The notes beneath the pieces were generated by a model. The model was not told the origin of the DNA, ran no database searches, and saw nothing but the letters and a program-made list of their open reading frames with translations. The translations under genes were made by a program, and so were the position numbers. Below, in pieces: positions 1 to 5,355 of a stretch of 5,355 nt of DNA (the stretch's first letter is position 1; each line of letters opens with the position of its first letter). The stretch covers positions 1 through 5,355 of the forward strand of contig JAEZAY010000281.1 of NCBI GenBank assembly GCA_023427575.1. Direction: 5' to 3'. This DNA comes from Bacteroidota bacterium. GTDB lineage: Bacteria > Bacteroidota > Bacteroidia > Chitinophagales > Chitinophagaceae.

Positions 1-426
1 ACCCAAGAATGCATTGCATCCCACACCGCTGTCGCGCAACAAATGAGCTATCATGGTACTGATGGTTGTTTTTCCATGAGTTCCAGCTACGCAAATATTG
101 AAGGAGCCCCTGGTTATAATTCCAAGAACATCGCTTCTTTTTAAAATGGTGTAATTATTCGCTTTAAAAAAGTTAAGTTCCTGATGCGTTGAGGGAACAG
201 CAGGGGTATAAACCACAATATCTGCATCCCTGGAAACCAGCTCTACATTGTCTTCATAATGTATGGCAATCCCTTCTTCCTCCAGCTTTCGGGTAAGCGG
301 GGTGGATGTACGGTCATAGCCAGCCACTTTTTTACCATGAAAAGAGAAGTAACGTGCAAGCGCGCTCATTCCGATTCCACCGATTCCGATAAAATAAACT
401 GACTGTATGTTTTTGACTTCAATCAT
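1..426 (-). CDS. murC: UDP-N-acetylmuramate--L-alanine ligase MurC, N-terminal part (3' end outside window)
   Basis: MurC is the cytoplasmic ATP-dependent ligase that adds L-alanine to UDP-MurNAc, the first amino acid of the peptidoglycan stem peptide. The frame is open from the ATG at 426-424 to the left edge, giving 142 residues of a family that usually has about 450-490. Visible are the Rossmann-like nucleotide-sugar binding start with the glycine-rich GIGGIGMSALA (residues 14-24), the conserved YTPAVP segment (73-78), and the ATP-binding P-loop GTHGKTT (115-121), where the central domain begins. The residue after GKTT is Ile rather than the commoner Thr, which does not disturb the loop. 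The start is firm because the glycine-rich motif lies at the expected distance from it. The gene begins 7 bp after the murG stop, so the two are almost certainly co-transcribed; there is no Shine-Dalgarno sequence. The rest of the central domain and the C-terminal domain are not in the window, so intactness cannot be judged. Confidence 0.96.
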   Translation of the reverse strand, partial: MIEVKNIQSVYFIGIGGIGMSALARYFSFHGKKVAGYDRTSTPLTRKLEEEGIAIHYEDNVELVSRDADIVVYTPAVPSTHQELNFFKANNYTILKRSDVLGIITRGSFNICVAGTHGKTTISTMIAHLLRDSGVGCNAFLG

Positions 427-433
427 CCGGATA

Positions 434-1582
434 CTATAATATAACCGTGTTTAAAATTTCTTTTGCAATAAGTTCGTCCGCGTTTCTGACTCCCAGCCTG
501 TTCACGTTATCGCTCAGTTCCTTCAGTTGCGCTTCATTCTTTAACAACTCCGCCGCCTTTTTAACCAGTGTTGTACCTGCTTCCGCGTCGGGAATAAGTA
601 TTGCCGCTTTCCGATCCTCCAGTTTTCTGGCATTCACTGTTTGGTGATCTTCAGCCGCATGCGGGTAAGGAACAAAGATTACCGGCTTGCCAACCACCGC
701 CAGTTCAGCCACCGACATTGCACCTGCCCTCGAGATGACCAGATCAGCCGCCGCGTAGGCCAGATCCATTCTATTTATAAACTCACTGGCAAAAACGAAA
801 GATTTTTTTGCCGTGCGTTCTTTGGCCCTTTCTAGATACGATTTGCCGGTTTGCCAAATCAATTGCAACCCTTCCGATTCCAGAAAATCCAAATCCCTGT
901 CAATGGCCTCATTAATGGTTTTGGCTCCAAGACTTCCTCCGATACAGAGCACTGTTTTTTTATCCGAACTCAGTCCAAAAAAATTCAGTGACTCTTCTCT
1001 TCCTGTTTCCGCCGCAAGAATTGATTCCCGAACAGGGTTTCCGCTTATCGTCAATTTCCCGGCAGGAAAAAAACTTTCCATCCCATCGGTACTTACAAAA
1101 ATCCGGGTAGCCTTTTTACCAAGCAGGATGTTTGATTTGCCCGCAAAGGAATTGGCTTCATGAATAAATGTGGGGATACCCCTTGCCTGCGCATAACGCA
1201 AAACCGGAAAACTGGAATATCCACCGACGCCTATTGCCAGATCCGGCATCCATGAGATAAAAATATTCCTCACCTGGAAAAAGCTTTTTATCAGTTTAAA
1301 TGGAAGACTGAGATTTTTAATGAAAGAGCTTCTGTTAAATCCCGCGATCGTTATTCCTTCAATAGGGAAGCCTGCCTCGGGAATTTTTTCCATTTCCATT
1401 TTTCCTTTTGCCCCTACAAAAAGAATTTCTGTTCGGGGATCTATTTTCAATAATGCATTCGCAATGGCGATGGCTGGAAAAATATGTCCTCCGGTTCCGC
1501 CACCTGCGATCACTACTTTTAGTCCTCTGCTCGTTCTGGTTTCGGGCAGGCCGGAATTTATCTTAACGGGTTCATTCATCAT
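434..1582 (-). CDS. murG: UDP-GlcNAc:lipid I N-acetylglucosaminyltransferase MurG
   Basis: MurG is the GT-B glycosyltransferase on the inner face of the cytoplasmic membrane that moves GlcNAc from UDP-GlcNAc to lipid I, making lipid II. The 382 residues carry the family marks in order: GGGTGGH (27-33, first glycine loop), GVGGYSS (118-124, second glycine loop), HEANSFAG (141-148; HEQN-like in many homologues), GNPVR (181-185), GGSLGA (215-220, start of the donor-binding domain), WQTGK (243-247), SRAGAMSVAEL (284-294) and PYPHAAEDHQTVNA (305-318), the last two lining the UDP-GlcNAc pocket. The hydrophobic, basic stretch around 87-110 fits the membrane-facing acceptor domain. The first glycine loop normally sits near residues 10-18, so about 18-20 extra residues precede the core; no later in-frame ATG offers a shorter start. 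Two adjacent ATG codons (1582-1580 and 1579-1577) are both possible starts. The gene overlaps the ftsW stop by 11 bp (8 bp from the second ATG), which suggests translational coupling. The family is certain; the exact start is less so. Confidence 0.97.
   Translation of the reverse strand: MMNEPVKINSGLPETRTSRGLKVVIAGGGTGGHIFPAIAIANALLKIDPRTEILFVGAKGKMEMEKIPEAGFPIEGITIAGFNRSSFIKNLSLPFKLIKSFFQVRNIFISWMPDLAIGVGGYSSFPVLRYAQARGIPTFIHEANSFAGKSNILLGKKATRIFVSTDGMESFFPAGKLTISGNPVRESILAAETGREESLNFFGLSSDKKTVLCIGGSLGAKTINEAIDRDLDFLESEGLQLIWQTGKSYLERAKERTAKKSFVFASEFINRMDLAYAAADLVISRAGAMSVAELAVVGKPVIFVPYPHAAEDHQTVNARKLEDRKAAILIPDAEAGTTLVKKAAELLKNEAQLKELSDNVNRLGVRNADELIAKEILNTVIL
1572..1582 (-). other. ftsW/murG overlap with tandem ATG start
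   Basis: The last codons of ftsW and the first codons of murG share 11 bp in different frames. The murG ATG-ATG pair (1582-1577) lies just upstream of the ftsW TGA (1574-1572). No Shine-Dalgarno sequence precedes it. Stop-start overlap of this kind is the usual layout for re-initiation by terminating ribosomes; that mechanism is inferred here, the overlap itself is seen directly. Confidence 0.7.
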
Positions 1583-2825
1583 GGTTATCGTTTTGAGATG
1601 AATGAATGGTTTGAAGGGCCGGATTTTCCATCTGTTCTACATTACGTGCAACACTCAGGATAATTCCAATGGCCAGACAGGTAAACAAAAACGAACTTCC
1701 GCCCATACTCACCAGCGGAAGCGTAACACCTGTTACCGGAAATAAATTCACGTTTACCGCCATATTGATAAAAGCCTGGATCACCAGAGTAAAGCTGAGC
1801 CCCAAAGCCAGGAATGCACCAAAAGCGTAGGGACATTTTTTAAAAATCCGGATGCTTCGGAAAAGAAAAACCAGATATATAAATATGATAAAGGCGCCCC
1901 CCAGAATCCCGTACTCCTCAATTATAATAGCATAAATAAAATCGGAATAAGGATGCGGGAGAAAATTGCGCTGTTCGCTGTTACCGGGACCAAGACCAAA
2001 CAACCCTCCTTTTGCAATCGCGATCTTGGCCTGATTTATCTGGTAATTGTCGTCTTTATCGGCCTGCTTTTCGGAATAAACAAAACTTTGAACCCGCTTG
2101 ATCCAGGTAGGCAAACGTCCGGCTTCCAGCAACGCGGGAAGATCTTTCATCTTGCCTTCCTCCTTGTCATAATAAAGCATCGAAACTGCTATCAGGATCA
2201 TTACCGGCACCAGGGCAATTCCCACGGTTGCGCCAATATGTTTCATACTGACCCTTCCTATAAACATCAGCAACAAACTGGTAGCTCCAATCAGCAATGC
2301 CGTTGACAGGTTAGCCGGCGCTATCAGCAAACAAACAGCAGCTACCGGGATGATCATCGGCAGAAATCCTTTTTTGAAATCTTTAATTACATGCTGTTTT
2401 TTACTGAGCAATCTGCCAAGATACATGAACAGGGCCAGTCTTGCCAGGTCGGAGGTTTGGAAAGTGAGATTGATAATCGGAAGCCGGATCCAGCGGCTAC
2501 CTTCATTCAGCCTAACTCCAAAAAACAAAGTGTACAATAACAATGGAATTGAGATCAGGATCAGAATCTTCGACCATTTTGAATACAGGGTATAATTCAC
2601 CTGATGGGCAAAATAGATGATCAGCATTCCAATTACAATAAAGGCCACCTGCCTGAACAGATAAATTTCAGTGTTCCCCTTATTATAACGGTAGGCAAGC
2701 AATCCGGTGGAACTGTACACCACAAGCAGGGAAAGCATGGCCAGCAGGATAACAGTTACCCAGATAACCTTATCGCCTTTTGTCTTATGGCCCAGATTCG
2801 ATGATATGGAATTAAGATCCGTCAA
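1572..2825 (-). CDS. ftsW: SEDS-family peptidoglycan glycosyltransferase FtsW (septal)
   Basis: FtsW is a multi-pass membrane protein that polymerises lipid II into glycan strands at the division septum, working with a class B penicillin-binding protein. The 417-residue product has about ten hydrophobic segments. Family motifs are GSRWI (109-113), QTSDLARLALFMYLG (123-137), a large extracellular loop (about 218-292), then GPGNSEQRNFLP (279-290) and SDFIYAIIIEE (294-304); Asp295 (codon 1943-1941) aligns with the catalytic Asp of SEDS proteins (Asp297 in E. coli FtsW). VTGVTLPLVSMGGSS (364-378) is the C-terminal signature. ANLST (171-175) replaces the common P-D-x-G-T. RodA is the main alternative, but the position between murD and murG argues for FtsW. 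The start is a TTG at 2825-2823: an in-frame TGA lies two codons upstream (2831-2829), there is no upstream ATG, and the first internal Met (30) is inside the first membrane segment. The short hydrophilic tail (396-417) is cytoplasmic by the usual topology. Confidence 0.95.
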   Translation of the reverse strand: MTDLNSISSNLGHKTKGDKVIWVTVILLAMLSLLVVYSSTGLLAYRYNKGNTEIYLFRQVAFIVIGMLIIYFAHQVNYTLYSKWSKILILISIPLLLYTLFFGVRLNEGSRWIRLPIINLTFQTSDLARLALFMYLGRLLSKKQHVIKDFKKGFLPMIIPVAAVCLLIAPANLSTALLIGATSLLLMFIGRVSMKHIGATVGIALVPVMILIAVSMLYYDKEEGKMKDLPALLEAGRLPTWIKRVQSFVYSEKQADKDDNYQINQAKIAIAKGGLFGLGPGNSEQRNFLPHPYSDFIYAIIIEEYGILGGAFIIFIYLVFLFRSIRIFKKCPYAFGAFLALGLSFTLVIQAFINMAVNVNLFPVTGVTLPLVSMGGSSFLFTCLAIGIILSVARNVEQMENPALQTIHSSQNDNHDE

Positions 2826-2831
2826 TACTCA
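2823..2831 (-). other. TTG start of ftsW bounded by an in-frame stop
   Basis: Read on the minus strand this is TGA-GTA-TTG, the TTG being the first codon of ftsW. The stop forbids any longer frame and no ATG or GTG occurs before residue 30, so TTG is the best-supported start. The upstream sequence ACAAACATTGAGTA is A-rich and has no Shine-Dalgarno match, as is usual in Bacteroidota. An ATG-to-TTG base miscall cannot be excluded from one sequence. Confidence 0.65.
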
Positions 2832-2886
2832 ATGTTTGTATAAATTCCGTTTTACCCTCAGATATCTATAAACTATTCGATTGCTA

Positions 2887-4227
2887 TTATAATGCTTTCA
2901 CTGCCTGCTTGAACTGCGTACCTCTGTCTTCATAGTTTTTAAACAGGTCAAAACTTGCGCAGGCCGGGCTCAAAAGCACAACATCCCCCTTATTTGCCAG
3001 ATGGAAAGCCGATTTAACCGCTTCTTCAGCGCTTTCCGTATTCACCATTACCGGTACATCATTGCGGAATGCTTCGTGTATTTTCCGGTTATCAGTACCC
3101 ATGCAGACGATCGCTTTCACTTTTTCTTTTACGAGATCCAGCACCGATGAATAATCATTTCCTTTATCTATCCCACCCAGGATCAGTATAACGGGTTTAT
3201 CCATCGACTCCAGCGCATACCAGGTACTGTTCACGTTGGTAGCCTTGCTGTCGTTTATAAAATCGACACCGCGAACCGAAGCCACAAATTCCATCCGGTG
3301 CTCCAGGGTTTCAAATGATTGCATGGCATCCCGGATCTTTTCATTTCTGATCCCCATTGTTCTCGCGGCAAGTCCTGCAGCCATCGTATTGTATTGATTG
3401 TGTTTTCCTCTAAGCGCAAAATCGTAAACACTCATCTGCACGCGTTCATTTTCGGTGGTAATCGTCATGGTACCGTCTTTAATAAAGGCTCCGGGATTTG
3501 TTTCTTTACTCATGGTAAATGGTAGTAGGTTAGTTTTGATTTGGAAGCTTCCAATGAACTTTCGGGTTACCGGATCATCATCGTTATAGATAAAAAAATC
3601 CTTTTCCGTCTGGTTCATTGTGATCCTGAACTTGCTCTTAATATAATTTTCAACATTGTTATCGTACCTGTCTAAATGGTCTTCGGTAATATTTGTTATG
3701 ATCGAAATATCCGGTCTGAAACTTTTTATATCATCCAGTTGAAAACTGCTTATTTCTGTTACATACACGTCCTTTGGATCAAGGGCCACCTGTCTTGCCA
3801 TTGAAAACCCGATATTTCCAACCAGTGCACAATCAATACCCCCATGTTTCAGGATATGATAGATCAGGGCTGTGGTGGTTGTTTTTCCATTACTTCCCGT
3901 AATTCCAATCACTTTACTATTTCCCTTAAACCTGTAGGCCAGTTCTATTTCACTGATCACCGGAATCCCCCTGGCCCGGATCTTCTGTATAATGGAAACG
4001 GTATCTGGAATACCTGGGCTTTTTACGATTTCATCTGCATTTAGAATAAGTTCTTCAGTATGTGTTTTTTCTTCATATTGAATACCTGCCTGCTTTAACT
4101 CCAGGCTGTATTTTTCAGCTACCGGTGAGAAATCCGAAACAAAAACATCATAACCCATCTTTCCCGCAAGAATTGCCGCTCCCACTCCACTTTCGCCTGC
4201 TCCCAGTATGACAATTCTTTTATTCAT
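2887..4227 (-). CDS. murD: UDP-N-acetylmuramoyl-L-alanine--D-glutamate ligase MurD
   Basis: MurD is the cytoplasmic Mur ligase that adds D-glutamate to UDP-MurNAc-L-Ala using ATP. The 446 residues match the family's usual length and carry the full set of motifs. The N-terminal substrate domain (about 1-95) opens with ILGAGESGVG (7-16) and contains VKSPGIP (68-74). The central ATPase domain has the P-loop GITGSNGKTTTT (108-119), TEISSFQLD (157-165), NITEDHLDRY (179-188) and Lys199, at the place of the carbamylated lysine of E. coli MurD (Lys198). LRGKHNQYN (272-280) follows. The C-terminal domain has HRMEF (310-314), NDSKATN (325-331), LGGIDKG (350-356) and LSPACASFD (419-427). All catalytic positions I can place are kept, so the enzyme should be active. 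The ATG at 4227-4225 fits the motif spacing exactly. It stands 132 bp after mraY and 61 bp before ftsW, looser spacing than elsewhere in the cluster. No Shine-Dalgarno sequence precedes it; the upstream bases are A/T-rich. Confidence 0.98.
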   Translation of the reverse strand: MNKRIVILGAGESGVGAAILAGKMGYDVFVSDFSPVAEKYSLELKQAGIQYEEKTHTEELILNADEIVKSPGIPDTVSIIQKIRARGIPVISEIELAYRFKGNSKVIGITGSNGKTTTTALIYHILKHGGIDCALVGNIGFSMARQVALDPKDVYVTEISSFQLDDIKSFRPDISIITNITEDHLDRYDNNVENYIKSKFRITMNQTEKDFFIYNDDDPVTRKFIGSFQIKTNLLPFTMSKETNPGAFIKDGTMTITTENERVQMSVYDFALRGKHNQYNTMAAGLAARTMGIRNEKIRDAMQSFETLEHRMEFVASVRGVDFINDSKATNVNSTWYALESMDKPVILILGGIDKGNDYSSVLDLVKEKVKAIVCMGTDNRKIHEAFRNDVPVMVNTESAEEAVKSAFHLANKGDVVLLSPACASFDLFKNYEDRGTQFKQAVKAL

Positions 4228-4359
4228 AATTTTTTATAATTGGGCGGATTTTTGGTTTTTCAATGGTTTGAATTTTCTGTTAGAATACTGTCTTTACCTT
4301 AACAAGGGTTGTTTTCACGGATGGATCTGGAATTCCCGGTTTTTCAAAATTATTTTTAC
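4228..4359 (-). other. mraY-murD intergenic spacer, 132 bp
   Basis: This is the longest non-coding stretch in the window. On the minus strand it is A-rich, especially in the last 40 bases before murD. It contains the short palindrome GGAATTCC but no stem followed by a T-run, so I see no intrinsic terminator on either strand. No ATG-initiated reading frame lies inside it. It could hold a secondary promoter for the distal part of the cluster or simply be a spacer. Confidence 0.5.
4345..4352 (-). promoter_or_regulatory. Possible Bacteroidota -7 promoter element ahead of murD
   Basis: The minus strand reads TAATTTTG, a full match to the TAnnTTTG -7 consensus described for the Bacteroidota primary sigma factor. 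It lies 8 bases after the mraY stop, and a transcript from it would have a leader of roughly 110 bases before murD. Against it, I find no TTTG at the -33 position 19-21 bases upstream (which falls in the end of mraY), and the spacer is A/T-rich, so a chance match is quite possible. Confidence 0.2.
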
Positions 4360-5355
4360 CTACCTGATCTTTAATGTTACGATCGCGAATACCACGCAAA
4401 GAATTGTTACAATCCAGAATCTCGTTACGATCTTACTCTCATGATATCCCAGCTTCTGATAATGATGATGAAGCGGGCTCATCAGAAAGACCCTTTTCCC
4501 TTCGCCATATTTCTTCTTGGTGTATTTAAAATATCCAACCTGAATCATTACACTTAAACTTTCAACGAGGAACACGCCGCAAAAAATGGGGATCAGCAGT
4601 TCTTTCCGTACAATAATGGCAAGTGCGGCAATGACGCCACCCAGCATCAGACTTCCCGTATCGCCCATAAATACCTGCGCCGGATAAGTGTTGTACCATA
4701 AAAACCCAACGCATGCTCCCACCATTGCTCCTATGAATATTGACAACTCCCCGAGATTGGGGATATACATGACGTTCAGGTAATCAGCGAAACGAAGATT
4801 ACCGCTTGCGTAGGCAAATATGCCCAGGCAAACTCCAATGATAGCGCTGACGCCCGTTGCCAGTCCATCCAACCCATCCGTAATATTTGCCCCATTCGAT
4901 ACCGCCGTTATTATAAAAATGACAACGATGATATAGAGTACCCAGGTGATCCCTTTCATAAAGCCCGGCAACAAGCGCGAGTATCTGAATTCATGGTCTT
5001 TCACAAAGGGAATGGTAGTAATGGGTTCATCGGCTTCCACGAAATAGGTGGTCTTATCATCGAGGGTTATCTTTTTAATATGATAATCATCTGCCTTTAC
5101 AACACCGGTATACTCGCGCCAAACCTGCGTATTATCGTTAAACAATAATGTAGTGGCAACAACAAAACCAAGAACCACCTGCCCAAGCACTTTGAACCAT
5201 CCGGCAAGCCCATCTTTATCGCCTTTTTTATAGGGAATGCCCTGCTGTTGTGAGATTCGTTTGGCGCGCAGCTTCAGGTAATCATCAATAAATCCAATCA
5301 GGCCCAGCCAAATGGTACTGAAAATCATGAGCCGGATATATGCTTTACTCAAATC
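4360..5355 (-). CDS. mraY: Phospho-N-acetylmuramoyl-pentapeptide-transferase MraY, 5' end outside window
   Basis: MraY is the integral membrane enzyme that transfers phospho-MurNAc-pentapeptide from UDP to undecaprenyl phosphate, making lipid I. The frame is open to the right edge: 331 residues are present, numbered here from Asp1 at 5355-5353. The TTG at 5352 is an internal Leu, not a start. Judging from E. coli Asp115/116 against Asp24/25 here, roughly 90-100 N-terminal residues are missing. Visible motifs are GFIDDYLK (21-28, the Asp pair of the active site), [16 protein letters not shown] (153-168), [17 protein letters not shown] (220-236, with Asp232 matching catalytic Asp267 of E. coli) and [10 protein letters not shown] (292-301, the His cluster). 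Between TM4 and TM5 a hydrophilic stretch of about 45 residues (73-119) is longer than in E. coli and should face the periplasm, as in other Bacteroidota MraY proteins I recall. The C-terminus VTLKIR is also phylum-like. murD follows after 132 bp. Confidence 0.97.
   Translation of the reverse strand, partial: DLSKAYIRLMIFSTIWLGLIGFIDDYLKLRAKRISQQQGIPYKKGDKDGLAGWFKVLGQVVLGFVVATTLLFNDNTQVWREYTGVVKADDYHIKKITLDDKTTYFVEADEPITTIPFVKDHEFRYSRLLPGFMKGITWVLYIIVVIFIITAVSNGANITDGLDGLATGVSAIIGVCLGIFAYASGNLRFADYLNVMYIPNLGELSIFIGAMVGACVGFLWYNTYPAQVFMGDTGSLMLGGVIAALAIIVRKELLIPIFCGVFLVESLSVMIQVGYFKYTKKKYGEGKRVFLMSPLHHHYQKLGYHESKIVTRFWIVTILCVVFAIVTLKIR

Noticed and set aside
63..77. 15-bp direct repeat TGGTTGTTTTTCCAT shared with 3876-3890
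   Set aside because: Both copies encode the ATP-binding GKTT P-loop, one in murC and one in murD. This is shared motif coding in related ligases, not a repeat element.
1642..1836. 64-codon minus-strand open frame inside ftsW
   Set aside because: It overlaps the conserved C-terminal part of ftsW in another frame and resembles no known protein.
1953..2306. 117-codon open frame on the plus strand, and several shorter plus-strand frames inside murG, murD and mraY
   Set aside because: They lie antisense within well-supported genes, have low-complexity or unlikely composition, and show no recognisable domain. They are shadows of the minus-strand genes.
2860..2867. AGATATCT palindrome in the murD-ftsW spacer as an operator or terminator
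   Set aside because: Eight bases of A/T-rich palindrome with no loop and no following T-run; too short to support either role.
4264..4359. Open frame on the minus strand through the mraY-murD spacer, ending at a TAA, with a GTG about 12 codons before the stop
   Set aside because: No ATG, no recognisable protein, and the GTG-initiated part is only 12 codons. An open run of this length is expected by chance in a spacer that was not under coding selection.
1..5355. A previously undescribed system hidden in the window
   Set aside because: Every gene is a standard dcw member with intact motifs and conventional order. There are no mobile element, defence, CRISPR or RNA gene signatures, and no unexplained stretch longer than 132 bp.

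Overview
This window is part of a division and cell wall (dcw) gene cluster from a bacterium of the Bacteroidota. It reads entirely from the minus strand. In transcription order (right to left) it holds mraY (5' end cut by the window), murD, ftsW, murG and murC (3' end cut). The phylum call rests on protein character: MraY has a long TM4-TM5 insert and the ending ATLKIR-like 'VTLKIR'; FtsW has ANLST in place of the usual P-D-x-G-T; MurG has GKMEMEK and AGFNRSS; and no gene has a clear Shine-Dalgarno sequence, the upstream regions being A/T-rich. The wording of MurG and MurC reminds me of the Chitinophagales/Cytophagales side of the phylum, but that is from memory and tentative.

Layout: 1-426 is the first 142 codons of murC. 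It is separated by 7 bp from murG (434-1582), which overlaps the end of ftsW (1572-2825) by 11 bp. A 61-bp spacer separates ftsW from murD (2887-4227). A 132-bp spacer, the longest non-coding stretch, separates murD from mraY (4360 to the right edge). There are no RNA genes, mobile elements, CRISPR arrays or long repeats, and no credible gene on the plus strand.

Together the genes give most of the steps from UDP-MurNAc to polymerised glycan. MurC adds L-Ala and MurD adds D-Glu to the nucleotide precursor in the cytoplasm. MraY loads the finished pentapeptide onto undecaprenyl phosphate (lipid I) and MurG adds GlcNAc (lipid II). FtsW polymerises lipid II at the septum with a partner class B PBP. 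murE/murF and the ftsQ-ftsA-ftsZ block would be expected outside the window on the two sides.

Nothing here looks like an undescribed system. The points worth a second look are small: a TTG start for ftsW boxed in by a stop two codons upstream, a 20-residue N-terminal extension on MurG, a possible Bacteroidota-type promoter element just after mraY, and family-level sequence deviations in FtsW and MraY.
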